Origin: Salticus scenicus | Lineage: Eukaryota; Arthropoda; Arachnida; Araneae; Salticidae | Length of the DNA: 64,000 nucleotides | NCBI GenBank assembly: GCA_963930645.1 | Contig: OZ005651.1 | Span: 327,636,527-327,700,526, forward strand | Reading direction: 5' to 3' | Shown here: piece after piece, positions 45,960-57,400 of the stretch | Layout: every line of letters begins with the position of its first letter | Position numbering within the stretch: position 1 is the first letter of the stretch | Notes under the pieces: model-generated | What the model was told of the DNA's origin: nothing | Seen by the model: the letters and a program-made list of their open reading frames with translations, nothing else | Database searches by the model: none | Position numbers and translations under genes: made by a program

Positions 45960-46598
45960 TTACAGTGTATTCAGTTGGGATAGTTAAATCGTTTCGGTGT
46001 CAGTGACCCGGCGAAATTTTAGTTTGGATTAGTTTTGTGTCGACATGGTGCTGCAACGAAAGATTTAAGTTGCGAGGTGTAGACGAATAGGAAGAGATCC
46101 TAAAAGTTTAGTTGAAATGAAGAAAAGGGAAGTTGGTGGAAAGTGGAATAAGATGGAGATGATTTTCGTAAAGGTGTGGTGTAGTGGAGTCTTGTCCGAC
46201 GTCTGTCTACGACAAAGTTTAAGGCTTAGAGCCTGGAGAAAGTTATATTTCGATAAAGGAGATTGAGTTGCACTTAAGTTAAGTAGTTTAATGAGTGTTG
46301 CTGTGTTTTAGTGCAAGGATTCGTGAATAGAAAATTGATTCAGCCGGGAATCCGCTGATTTATTTGAAAGTCACGGTATCTAAGTAAAGGTGTGCACCCG
46401 TCTCTACGACTTCTACTATTTTCTGGGGGAGATATTTCAAATTACCTAAACTAGTTATTATATTTATTTGCTAAAATATTTAATTCTGCTGAATGAGCTA
46501 CATAATTCAGACCAATCCTCACCATTATTCTAGTTGAATAAACTCTTAGTTTTATTTTATACATCTGAGTCTTTGTGCTTTTCTAATTTCATATTTAA
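45960..46598 (+). other. Possible retroelement remnant, GC-richer block
   Basis: A ~450-bp block of distinctly higher GC content starts with GTGTCAGTGACCCGGCG and contains a 65-codon open frame without its own ATG (46069-46266; contains RRIGRDPKSLVEMKKREVGG). It is followed by AATAAACTCTTAG and a T-rich stretch resembling the polyadenylation region of an LTR. The arrangement could be leader plus gag start plus LTR remnant, but no domain or terminal repeat confirms it. Confidence 0.25.
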
Positions 46599-46609
46599 TA
46601 CTTAAGATA

Positions 46610-46929
46610 GGGCCGCGGTAGCCCAGTCAGTAGAGCGCCGGCCTCGTAATTGGAAGATTGCGGGTTCGGTACTCGAGACGACCAAAGACCGTCGTGTACA
46701 CTAATGGTGGCTGGTGCACGTAAAATCTGTCGTGGCCGCAATATCCTCCATGTTCCCATCAAAAATTATACCTCTGGGGGTCACCGAAGCGGGAGAGCCA
46801 TCCCTTCCGTGGAGGATCAAAATTGTGATGGCATGTCTCCGGACCACCTCTAGGGATGTGTCCCAGACCGTCACCAATTGCCCATCTGCACAGCAGTAGT
46901 GTGACGTAAATAACCAACCAACCAACCAG
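46610..46929 (+). mobile_element. Full-length AACC-tailed tRNA-derived SINE
   Basis: The head is tRNA-like: GGCCGCGGTAGCCCAGTCAG starts at 46611, with an A-box-like TAGCCCAGTCAGTAGAGC and a B-box-like GGTTCGGTACT at 46663-46673. A ~240-bp body (GTGGCCGCAATATCCTCCAT, ACCACCTCTAGGGATGTG, ACCAATTGCCC) and an (AACC)n tail follow. A perfect 11-bp target duplication TACTTAAGATA lies at 46599-46609 and 46930-46940. This is the reference copy for the SINE fragments at 17.3-20.8 kb and 30.1 kb. The short ORFs on it are not genes. Confidence 0.95.
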
Positions 46930-47039
46930 TACTTAAGATAATTAAGTAATCTTTGAGGTATAAGTTAAAATGGAGGCAACCACTTATTCCTCACAACTTT
47001 ACAAACATTTACAAAGAGTCAATTTCAAAATTTAATATA

Positions 47040-47253
47040 CAGTCGGCAGCAAAATTTTTCGAGCATTAGCAATAATCTCTATCTAAAAAAAGTACGCATA
47101 ATACTGCTTTGTTAAATAAATCCTTATCGACTCATGTTCTTAGTCAGTCTAAGAACATGATTCAGCAAGGATTTATTTAACAAAACAGTACTAAGTGTAC
47201 TTTTTTAATATAGGAATTATTGGATAGTGCTCGAATAATTTTGCTGCCGACTG
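47040..47253. mobile_element. CAGTCGG MITE, copy 6 (GGCAGCAAAA subfamily)
   Basis: A 214-bp copy flanked by TA (47038-47039, 47254-47255). The variant termini CAGTCGGCAGCAAAA are shared with copy 4. Confidence 0.93.
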
Positions 47254-47255
47254 TA

Positions 47256-47682
47256 TTTTTCAACGTACTAAAATATGGTATAAATTGAAAACAGTCACTA
47301 ATCGTTTGTAACTAATTTTGCTATAAAAACGTTTTAAATAGGGCATAAAGTAGCGTCGAATACATAATAATATGCGATTACATAATAATAATGTTTCAAA
47401 GTGGAGGAAAATTCATTATACCAAAGTAAAATTCCTTTTCAAGCGTTTTCTCTCAAAAGATTCTCTTCAAAAAGTCTTTTCTATATGTTTAATAACTTTT
47501 CTTTTGGAAATTGTATTTGTAACAATAATTCATTAACTTCCATCACTGATTTGATTTATTTTAAAATTAACTTATTAAAGCAATGTTTTTATACAGAAAC
47601 TATATTAGTTCAATTTTGCCAACTTGTTGGAACATTTATATTTAATAATCACCATTAATTTTGAAGAATGATGTTTGATACA
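47256..47682. other. Intergenic sequence, nothing recognised
   Basis: An 85-aa ORF at 47401-47658 has no domain and low-complexity F/N/S composition. I do not call it a gene. Confidence 0.5.
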
Positions 47683-49189
47683 CAGGGTGTCCACGTTTAA
47701 CCCAAATGACATTTATTTTCGTAACCATTAGTCCTAGATGCATATTTCCAGTTATTAAAATTGGTCAAAATTACATGAAGAATAAAAGTATTAAGAATAT
47801 GAAGTAAAAAAAAAAAAAAAATTTAATAAAAAAAAAGTACAAAATCCAAATTTGTACATAGCCCCCAGATCCCTATATTCATATTTAGAGAAATCTTGCC
47901 TATACAAGAACATGTCAAGCACAAAAAAATCCATTCGAGTTCAAAGTTTTAACGTATAGTGTGAGAGACCGTACACAAATGGAAATGTTTGAAAAAAAGT
48001 CTAGAAACTCCAAATTATTTTAAGAGGAAAGCTGTTTCGATGAGGACATTGATTTAAAAAGTTTCATGCATTCAAATAATCAGATGGGGTATCACAGATG
48101 TTCCCCCGAAATCTAGGAACCCAATGTAACACAAACTCATTTTTTTCAAATGGAAACCATACTTTCTCTTCACAGAATCGTCTTAAGTGGAAAAAATGTG
48201 TTTTTTAATTTTTTCGAAGTAGGGGGACCCGGGACCCGATTCTTATGTTCTAATAAAAGTCTGGGAACCCTAAATTATCTTAAAAGCAAAGCAATTGCAT
48301 TGATGACATTGAGTTCAAAAGCTTTGTTCATTCAAATAATCTATCAGACGAAGTATCACAGGTAGCCTCCAGGGGTCCTTACGGCCTCATGTAACACAAT
48401 TTTTTCTAATAGAAACCGTACTTTTTCTTCGCAGAATCGTGTTAAGCGGAAAAAGGTCTTTTAGAACATGTATTGCTTTTTTTTTCCAAAGTAAGGACTT
48501 CCGAGCAACGATTCTTATGTTCAAAAATGTATAGAGTACCCTGTGATAACTCATAAGATAGACCATTTAAAATCACGAAACTTTCTAAATTATCGAATTC
48601 AGCGAAACTGTTTTCTCTTCCAAACGTTTCGGAGTTTTAAAAAAATAGGGGACCTAAAACCATACAAACCATAATATAGAAATTGAAACATGCTGTAAAA
48701 CATACACTCTTTCCGATCAACATGAATGCGTAAAAAAAAAAAAAAAAAGTTTTTTTTAATCGACTTCATGTTACAAAGAGCCCTCTAGGTGCCTCTAGGA
48801 GCCCCCTAGGAACCTTCGTAAAAAATTCATAGGGTACACCTGTGATAACTCATATTACTTTTTTAAATTAACGAATTCAGCGAAATTGTTTTCCCTTCAA
48901 AACATTTCAGAGTTAAAAAATAAAAAAATATGAAACATGTTTCAAAGCAGATTCTTTCCACTAAACATGATTACATGAAAAAAAAATTTCATTTCATTTT
49001 AAAAGATAGAGTTCATGTTACAAGGACCCTCTGAGTGTCCCGGGATATCACATGTCTGAAAGGTTATTTGAAAGTGTGAAAGTGTAGAAGCGTGCATAAA
49101 AACATCATGTGTTTAAAGAAATTGATTTAAATTTGAGATAATTCGTGGTTTCCAGCCATTAAATAAAACATAAATATCCGGGCTGCGAA

Positions 49190-49650
49190 CTTAGAAAGAA
49201 TATATACCGCATTCATCTAGAACGAATAAGCAGTCAGTTTCTGAATTCCTAAACTAGAAATTTAAAATTCTGAGTTATGCGTATAAGGTAAACAAATAAA
49301 CTGAAAAACGAAATGATTGAGAATTTCTAGCCTATACTTTTCTAGATGATGAAATGATACTTTATATTTTGAATTCTTTGTATTGCTAGAAATTCTCGCT
49401 TTGATTTCTAGAATTGATTCATAAGGCAGAATTATAGTTACTAAAACTCGCCTCTTATGTTTGCATTTATTTACAGAGATTTTTAAATAACTTTGATCAC
49501 GATAATATAGGAAAGCGCTTTAGAATTCTAATAGTGGTTTTTAAACCTTGCTAGCAAAGGAAACTAGAATTTATAAGAATGACATGGAACTAATTTCACG
49601 AGAGCCATAGCTTAGTTTCTAGAGGTCAGTTAGAGAATTTTTTGTCAGTG
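49190..49650 (+). mobile_element. CACTGAG-TIR element, copy 3 (degraded left end)
   Basis: Aligned to copy 1 along its length (TATACCGC, TAGAATTTATAAGAATGACA, GAGAATTTTTTGTCAGTG at the right end). The left terminus is mutated to CTTAGAAAGAATATA. Confidence 0.88.
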
Positions 49651-49872
49651 TGGGGCTTCTCCCTCTAAAAAGAAAGCAATTGACATTTTTTAACAGATTT
49701 TATTGACTTCACAGGATTTTACAAAAAAAAAAAAAAGGTATATTTTACATTTGAAGAACATTAATTCGTATCGCGCGGGGCCCCGAAGGATCCCGGGCCC
49801 ACGTGTGGTACTTCAATTGATAGATTATTTGAATGTACGGAACTTTTGATATCAATGTCATCAGCGAAATTG

Positions 49873-49909
<37 letters not shown>

Positions 49910-50022
49910 AATTGGGAGTTTTCAGACTTTTATTCGATCATAAAAATCAGAGCCTCCTATTTTAAAAAATGAAAATTGCAAAACATGTTTTAAGACAGAC
50001 ATTTTCCATTTTACACAATTCC

Positions 50023-50038
50023 GGGGGGGGGGGGGGGA
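50023..50038. repeat. Poly-G tract
   Basis: About 15 consecutive G, rare in this AT-rich window. It lies within a monomer of the opposed-array element. Confidence 0.9.
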
Positions 50039-50472
50039 AGGAGTATGGTTTCTATTTGAAAGAAAAAACAAATCAAGTTTGTGTTACGTAGGGTTCCTAG
50101 GCGCCCTGGTGTCCCACCTGTGATACCTCATCTGATAGATCATTTGAATGTACGAAACCTTTGAAATGAATGCGTTTAGCGAAATTATTTTCCTTTTGAG
50201 ATATTTTTGAGTGTTTGGATATTTTTGAAACACCCTGAATTAAACTAAACCACTCTTTTATTTGTCTTTTAATATATTTAAATATATTTTTCTCTTTTAA
50301 AGCGATTCAGTTTCCAGGTGACCCCCTGAGAGGGTCAACATGAAATGTTTTAGCAATCCAGCATAACATCAATTTACATTAAGCTCTTAAATCTGGTGAT
50401 TTTTGTGGTCGAATGACTTTAATTGCTATTTTAAAACAAATGGACCTTTATTTAATTTCTATCATCTTACAG

Positions 50473-50522
50473 ATAACCCTCTAAAGGTCACTGGCGTCAA
50501 AAAATGGATGGAAGAATTTCAG
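50473..50522 (+). CDS. Candidate small internal exon (hypothetical)
   Basis: TTTAATTTCTATCATCTTACAG (20 of these nt form a good polypyrimidine/acceptor) ends at 50472. 50 nt later CAG|GTAGAG at 50523 offers a donor. One frame (starting after two nucleotides) is open and reads NPLKVTGVKKWMEEFQ. The GC content of the segment is well above its flanks. No partner exon is identifiable and I do not recognise the peptide, so chance cannot be excluded. Confidence 0.22.
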
Positions 50523-51358
50523 GTAGAGTAACTCATCATTTTTAAATTTAAATAACTCGGAGACTATTTAACTTAGAGACATGGGGTCCCTTTTGTTTTC
50601 CTTCTTAGACTGAAGGTAAAATATTTCTAAATATAACTCGTAAGAAAAGATGGATTGTGTATAAATTAAATATCACATTTTAATATATATACAGCAGCTT
50701 GTCCTAAAAAATGTCATATATGAAAGCTTATTGTATACTTTTGCATTATTTAAAGAAAGATATATTATTTATATAAAGGAATTTTATCGTAAAAATACAG
50801 CTAGAATACATTCAATGTCAAACGTGTAGAATGAAAAAGAAATTACAGTATAAAATGTAAGAAAATAAACAATACTGAAAATACAATTACAGACGTTTTT
50901 ATGATTACTATAAATTACATTTATGTAGACTATTTCTCCGAAAACATGCCGAGAAAAATATTTTTACAAATCCACGGAATATTTGTGGTCTCGGAAGTAG
51001 CAAAATTATTCGAAAGGATTCCTGTTAGGAAGCCACTGATAGTAAATGACCAGCAGGGGAAATAGCCATAAAATATCCTAAGTGACACTTGACGCTTAAG
51101 AGTCAGGACAGATTAAGCAACTGTTGAAGGAGAATATTTGCTGATCTTTATCGAGATCTTAGTCAGGAACACTTCAAGGTTTTTTTTTTCTTTAGTTACT
51201 AATTTTTTTTTTTTTTTTTTTTTTTTTGTCTTAAAAATTTTGTCCATGTTTAATACATTTTATAACAGAAAAAAAAAAATAAGCAATATTAAATTTTCCT
51301 TTAATCGTTTTTACAATTTTTTTTTAATCAGTAGTTTGAACATAATTTAAATCAGTAG

Positions 51359-51393
51359 TTTCAAATAATCGTGTGTTCCACGATTATTTGAAA
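51359..51393. repeat. Perfect 15-bp stem hairpin
   Basis: TTTCAAATAATCGTG and its exact complement are separated by TGTTC. Too short for a miRNA precursor. Confidence 0.85.
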
Positions 51394-51920
51394 TTTTTAT
51401 AGCATTTTAAGTACAATGTTGGCTTACATGTATATATAAAATTTCGTTTTTGTTTATAATCTACATAAATAATGTAAATATTGTTTTTTAAATTATTTTA
51501 TTTCAAGTTAACACAATAGATTCTCAAAAGGTTTTAGGGACAATTTCTCTTTCTTTTGAATTGGTATAATATTATTATGAAATATTTCATGATATGATCA
51601 GTGTTTAAAAGCCTTATTAATTTCATAAAAGAAAATGCTACCAACAAATTGAATTTTTCATACGAGGAAATTCTACTTATTATAAACATGTTCCAATATT
51701 AATTTTTTATTCACTACACTTATATATTTATCAAAGTTCCCTTTCAATTGATATCTGTGTGGTTCTTCTTTAGAAATTTTGTATTTTATAAAAGCGACAG
51801 CAGGGTAGCATTAAAAGAATGCAAAGATCTTTGTATACTGATAATAAAATGTAAGCCAAATTTTAGTTGTACTTCCGAAGAAAAGTTTTATATAAACAAA
51901 TATTCGTGTAATATTCGTAG

Positions 51921-52129
51921 AGATATGAGCATTTATAGTAAATATTCTTTCTGCGCATGCGCAACAGATATTTTGGGCTAAATATATTGGGCAACTCTTG
52001 TCAAAAGTTCATTTGAATAGAGTAAAAATTAGGCAAATTGTCGGAAAAAAGAATGAGCCAGATTTTAGATATTTTCCAGAATGGAAATTTCATAAGGGTT
52101 TTTTCGAATTATTTCAAACACATTCCAAA

Positions 52130-52162
<33 letters not shown>

Positions 52163-52435
52163 TAAAAAAACGTTATTAACTCACGTAGAATGTGATTGAA
52201 ATAATTAGATCTTCACACTAAATACGTGGCATGTACAAAATCCCTTATGAAATTTCAACTCTGATAAATTCCGAAAATCTAGCTCGTTCTTTTGCCTATA
52301 ATTTGCTCAATTTTTTACTTTATTCAAGTGAACTTTTGACAAAAGCTGCCTAAAAATCTAGATTTTAACCTATGGAACAACATCTTCCGCGCATGCGCAG
52401 TAAAAAAAAAAAAATACTATAAATACTCATATCGA
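51921..52435. mobile_element. Fold-back element with poly-T centre
   Basis: Arms of about 200 bp (51921-52125 and 52189-52435) are reverse complements with moderate divergence (matching blocks GAGYATTTATAGTA, GCGCATGCGCA, TTTTGTCAAAAGTTCA, GAAATTTCATAAGG). A poly-T tract (52133-52161) is in the loop. The 77-aa ORF at 51748-51981 only partly overlaps it and has no domain. Confidence 0.78.
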
Positions 52436-52642
52436 AGAAAATTTTGCACACTGTGCATCAGTGTGGTAAAGAAACAAGTGATTTGTAGCTTTTTGTAACA
52501 CAGGGTGATCCAGTGTATTTGTATTTTTCTTCAATTTATGGTTGGTCCCCTAATTGCACTCTGGACTAAATCGATAGAGGTAAACGCAAGTTTTTAAATA
52601 CTCTTTGCATGTCTGAAGTTCAAAGCCGCCATTTTGTCCACT

Positions 52643-52673
52643 ATATATATATATATATATATATATAGTGGAC

Positions 52674-52706
<33 letters not shown>
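52643..52706. repeat. Palindromic (AT)n compound microsatellite
   Basis: Two (TA)n tracts are separated by TAGTGGACATTA. CCACTATA at the left and TATAGTGG at the right of the first tract make it self-complementary. Confidence 0.9.
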
Positions 52707-52714
<8 letters not shown>

Positions 52715-52799
52715 AATAAATTCTAATAATTTTATCATCCACTGTATATATACGTATGTGAGTGTGTGTCGATAGATATTTTTTTAAATCAACTATACA

Positions 52800-54476
52800 T
52801 CTTTATATATATATTTCTTTTGTGCGTGTGTATGTCACTGAACTCCTCCTAAACGGCTGGACCGAGTTTAATGAAATTTTTTGTGTGTCTTCAGGTGGAT
52901 TCGAGAATGGTTTAGATTTACAAAAAAAATTGATAAAATTGATTAAAATTGATAAAATTTGAATTTTTAATCTCAAAACTCTGTCATCCTTGGCGGAAAA
53001 AAAATATCGCGATATCATCTGGCGAACATATTTAATTTCTTTCAAAAATAATGGTTATTTCAACAACTTATATTAAGAGAGTAATGAATATTATGAAACA
53101 ATTTCATACAATACATATTACGAAAATATACATCTGGCATGTATATTTTCGTACTACGTTTTTGATCGCCAAATACAAAAAACGCCAAGTGTGCATAAAA
53201 AACTATCCATTTTGCAAATTTAGTGCGGAATTGGAGTCAGTATTTTATATAACTTTCTATCAAATTTACACGCGCGTTGATTAACAATCACACTAACCTA
53301 CAAATTTATTTGTGTAGCTAATTTATTATATTTTATTTATTTATTTTTTGAATGGAACACCTTTAGTATAGGATCCCTTTGGCAAAATTTGAAATTTGGC
53401 ACCGAAGTAGCTCGGACGCTTCTCGCCAAGATCTTTAGTTCCACAATTGAGAGAGCCATTTCAATTCATCGCAAAAATGGCTTAAAATATTTAAAGTCAC
53501 CAATGGGGACACATACTTTTGTGCGTGTGTATGTCACTGATATTTTATTTATTTATTTTTTGTATGGAACACCTTTAGTATCGGATCCCTTTGGCAAAAT
53601 TTGAAATTTGGCACCGAAGTAGCTCGGACGCTTCTCGGCAAGATCTTTAGTTCCACAATTGAGATAGCCATTTCAATTCATCGCAAAAATGGCTTAAAAT
53701 ATTTAAAGTCACCAAAGGGGGTCCCAATTTGTGGCTTAGATTTAGAAAATCCGTGCTTTTCTCACGGCCATTTAAAATGTGCGTGTTCCAGTGTTCGAAT
53801 TTGTTTATGTATACTCCTCAAGGATTAACCAAAAATATTGTACATCCAATGGCATTGCGATAAATTAAGTTTTTGTAGATTAAAAAAATATACCTGTTAT
53901 AAAATAAATTGAGTTTCAACTTTTCACCTTTAATTAAAACGAGTTTAAGTTTTTATTTAATACGAACTCTACATTTCACTTCGCTCATACTATACACATA
54001 CTCACATGCATCGATTGATTGAATTGTGATAAATGTACCTGTAATGATGTTAGATATTGTAGTAACTTTTTGATAAAAATTTTCATCAAATCGGTTCAGA
54101 TTGTTACAGCTTAATCAAAAAAGACGGAATTTTCATGTGAAATTCCTTGCTATCAGAGATTCTCTCATAAATTGAAACATTTGCCGTATGAAATAAATTT
54201 TTGTGCTGTTCGACATTCAGCGGAAGTTTTAAATAACAAGTAGCAAGTAGAAAGTAGCAAGTAGCAAGTAGCAAGAAGCAAGTAGCAAAAATTTCGGTAA
54301 TTATGTCTTTTACGTTATATCGGAATTCACAGCCACCGTTCACAGCGCCTCCATACCTGTTTCACTTATATACCACATCCTTACACACTTACAATAAGTT
54401 AGTTATTTTTTTTCTAGCAAAATATTCTCTATAGAAATAATTTATATGACAAAACAACGTTTGTCGGGTCAGCTAG
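52800..54476 (+). mobile_element. Non-autonomous Helitron, ends intact
   Basis: Starts TCTTTATATATATATTTC at 52800 after an A, and has the conserved head GTGCGTGTGTATGTCACTGA and CTCCTAAACGGCTGGACCGA. Ends with hairpin GACAAA-ACAACG-TTTGTC (54448-54465), GGGTCAG and CTAG (54473-54476), followed by T. These are the canonical Helitron features: 5' TC, 3' hairpin about 11 nt from the end, CTRR, A/T target. There is no Rep/helicase frame. A 212-bp interior segment is duplicated in tandem (about 53328-53539 and 53540-53750), which gives the twin ORFs containing KFGTEVARTLL; these are not genes. Confidence 0.9.
54237..54288. repeat. 7-bp minisatellite (AAGTAGC)n
   Basis: About seven units with single-base variants, inside the Helitron. 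The minus-strand ORF with LLLATCY repeats comes from it. Confidence 0.9.
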
Positions 54477-57400
54477 TATATATATATATATGTATTATTA
54501 ATTTAAAAAATAACAGCCTATTCAGAATGAAAAAAAAAAAAATCTTAACGTGTAATCTTAATGTATTGTGACACATTCAAAAAGTCAAAAAAATTCCAAA
54601 AACATACATACATTCTGTTTCATTTACTAAAATACAGAATATTGTCTTACATTATCACCTTTTACAATATTATTAAACTCATCAGTATACATGTTACTCA
54701 TGAAATGATCAGTTACCAGGAATCATATGATTATAATTTAAAAAATACCATATTTATAAGAAATACATACAAATTCCTCTTTTTTATATTTCAACTTTTT
54801 TATCTTTTTTACATTTTCAACTTATTACATATAAAGGGAAAAAGATTTTCGCAATTAAGGGATAGATATAACAAATTAATAGAACATTAATAATCTAAAT
54901 TCACTCAAAATTCTGCTACTTTCAGCACATCAATCAGCATAAAATCTAAAACCTACATTATGCTCCAGAAACGTTTTCTTAGTAATTTTATTTATTTAAA
55001 CACCTTTCGCTTTCGTCATTTTAAAACAATCTATTCTTTCACTGGATGTCTCAGCTACATGTCAGCTATTTTGTTGCACTCTGGCCACGGCAGCAGTTGA
55101 ATGCTTTTGTCAGCAAAGAAGCGATAAAGGCCAATATACCTCAGAAATCTTTGCAACGAGGCATGAGCGCAATCCTTGATTGAATAAAACTCTTCTTAAC
55201 GCTGCAGGGCAAAAGCGGTATGTTGAGAGATACTAAAGCCATATTGTGAAGAGAAAACGGTCCATGTGTTTTATTTATGATAGTTCGAGCTTACGGAGGG
55301 ACAGAATAAATTGTTCTATGCTGTGCAGTAATGAGGTCGATAAAATACTATCTCTGTGTTAAAACCACTTGTAACATTCTCCTGCTTTTCCTTGCTCTTC
55401 TTACATAATACCTATCTTGTCTTTTCTTTAATCGCATTTAATAGCACATGTAGTAAAGGTCTGACAATTTTTTAAAGGACAGACCTACATACACTCGCAT
55501 ACTCACATACAAACATGTATAGGCCGAGACATGCAAATAAAATTACCCGGAAAACTCTCGAAAAATAAACTTTAAAATGAAATGACAACAAAAAATTGCT
55601 TATATTATGAAAATTTGAATTTATTTTTTATCTTAAAAATGATGTCTATAAAAATCTAATTTAACAATAAATAAATGCATAAATAAAAACAAGGTGCGAT
55701 TTTATTTCTTACAATTAATTTAAAAGATACTTTTGAATTTTATTTTATTATTTAAAGAAAATTGTGTTCTTTGATAAATATGATTACTATGAAGTATTTT
55801 GTTTGACTGAAAAGTCCTTAATTGTAGAGTAGTGCAACTCTATTATTTCTCAAAAGACATTTTTAGTAGGTAATATTATTACAGAATTTTGTTATTAATA
55901 TTACATTTAATAATACCTCTTTTTCTGCTTCCATACATTGCTTCCTATAAGGACAAGTTATATACGTTATAAAACTGGCCATTGCACCTCAAAACTAGTA
56001 CCCACTGCAATGACAATTCATTAAAAAAGACATAATTATATATCTCCGATTACTTACAAAAAAAAAAAAAAAAATGCATGACATAACAATATTTTACTTA
56101 ATAGTCAACACTTATTTTTCGGATTAGTGTCTTCGTTTCTAATAATTTGGTTATTAAGAGCCATTAATTAGAAATTAAAATCGTAAGTAATTTTTAAGAC
56201 TTTTATAAGATTATATTTTACCTCGTTAATAATTGCAACGTTTTTATAAATTTTACATTAATAAAACCTGAGCATAAAATCTATAAATATTGCAGCCCAT
56301 AATAAATTAAGCTTTAACAAGTAATAAATGAAATGTCATTAAAACATTTATTTAAAATTTTTTCCATTATTTTAGGAAGTAATGCTTATACAGGAGTTTG
56401 TCAACGAAAATTGTGCAATCAAGAATAAGAGATTAATAATGTGATTTAAAATGCTTTTGAAATTCATTGCGCTTTTGAAATTATACATATAAGTGAATTA
56501 AGAAAAAAATATTTAAAGATTTTAATAATATAAAACGTTAAGGAAAAAAAAAATCATATATATATATATTTTAAACTTTAGTCGAAAATTAAAATGTTAA
56601 CTATAATTTTTATTAATAAGAATTAATACCGTATTTTACAGATAATTAAGAAATGTACACATGTTTTTTAGACGAATGAATTACTATGCATCAACTACCA
56701 TGCGCTAGATTTGTAATTGTATGCTATTCAAGGAGCAACTCAGTATGCTTCAGAAACAAAATCCTTGTAGGTTTGATGCATTTAAAGTAACACCAAACGC
56801 TCCACTTCTAGTTAAAGTATTCGAAATACAAATTTTATGAGAACATTAAATATCACATATGAAATCTCAAAAATATTTTATAATCTGCACGTGTAAAGCT
56901 TGCTCGATACAGTACTGACAAAATTGGATATTAGTGTGAAGTCAAGAAATTCAAAATTTTATGATTCTAAAATTAATCGAATTCGGCATTTATACATATT
57001 AAATAATTTATATAATGTATCTAGACTATCAAACGTAAAAAATAAATTAATTAAATAAATAAATAAATAAGAACTGTAAATAACTTATTTAGTTCCCAAT
57101 TCTTTATACAATAAGTTTCAATTTATATTATAGTTTACCTTTCATATAAGAGGATCCATTTTTGTCGATGTAAAACGTCTTGTTAGCATGCATTTCCGCA
57201 TTCGATTCCATAAAGATTTCAATCCGACCAAAAGAAATCAATAAAAGTATGTATTTATGAGTGATAAATAAAACAGCTCTCTGTATTGCTGACAGATTTT
57301 CATATTCACGATAATGATAAACACATTCTGGCCAAATGGTTTAAAAGCATGAAATAAGATGTCTAAAGTGCCAGAAAAGTTAGTTCAATGTTCCTTTTGC

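Larger units (their letters stand above)
47683..50237. mobile_element. CAGGGTGT-ended element of opposed tandem arrays
   Basis: The ends are CAGGGTGTCC at 47683 and the complement of GGATATTTTTGAAACACCCTG at 50237. Monomers of roughly 250-330 bp fill it. Those at about 47990-48510 read in one direction; those at about 48530-50220 read in the opposite direction. For example, GCATTCAAATAATCAGATGG (48068) is the complement of the CATCTGATAGATCATTTGAA type (50128). No transposase was seen. A CACTGAG element (49190-49650) is inserted. Confidence 0.6.
50238..51920. other. Intergenic sequence with one exon-like segment
   Basis: Contains the candidate exon at 50473-50522, a T run at 51202-51227 and a perfect 15-bp-stem hairpin at 51359-51393. 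Otherwise no recognised element. Confidence 0.5.

Noticed and set aside
46610..46685. A functional tRNA gene
   Set aside because: The tRNA-like part is the head of a SINE with body, AACC tail and target duplication; the B box deviates from consensus.
51359..51393. miRNA precursor
   Set aside because: The 15-bp stem with 5-nt loop is too short for Drosha/Dicer processing.
53389..53828. Twin ORFs MKFGTEVARTLL...
   Set aside because: They are the two copies of a non-coding Helitron tandem duplication, and the same segment is degraded at 13990-14165.
54104..54343. Minus-strand 79-aa ORF with LLLATCY repeats
   Set aside because: Translation of the 7-bp minisatellite inside the Helitron.
55070..55330. 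Possible Tc1 transposase relic (LLSAKKR-like phrase)
   Set aside because: The similarity to the relic at 24842 is limited to a few residues and no further transposase block follows.
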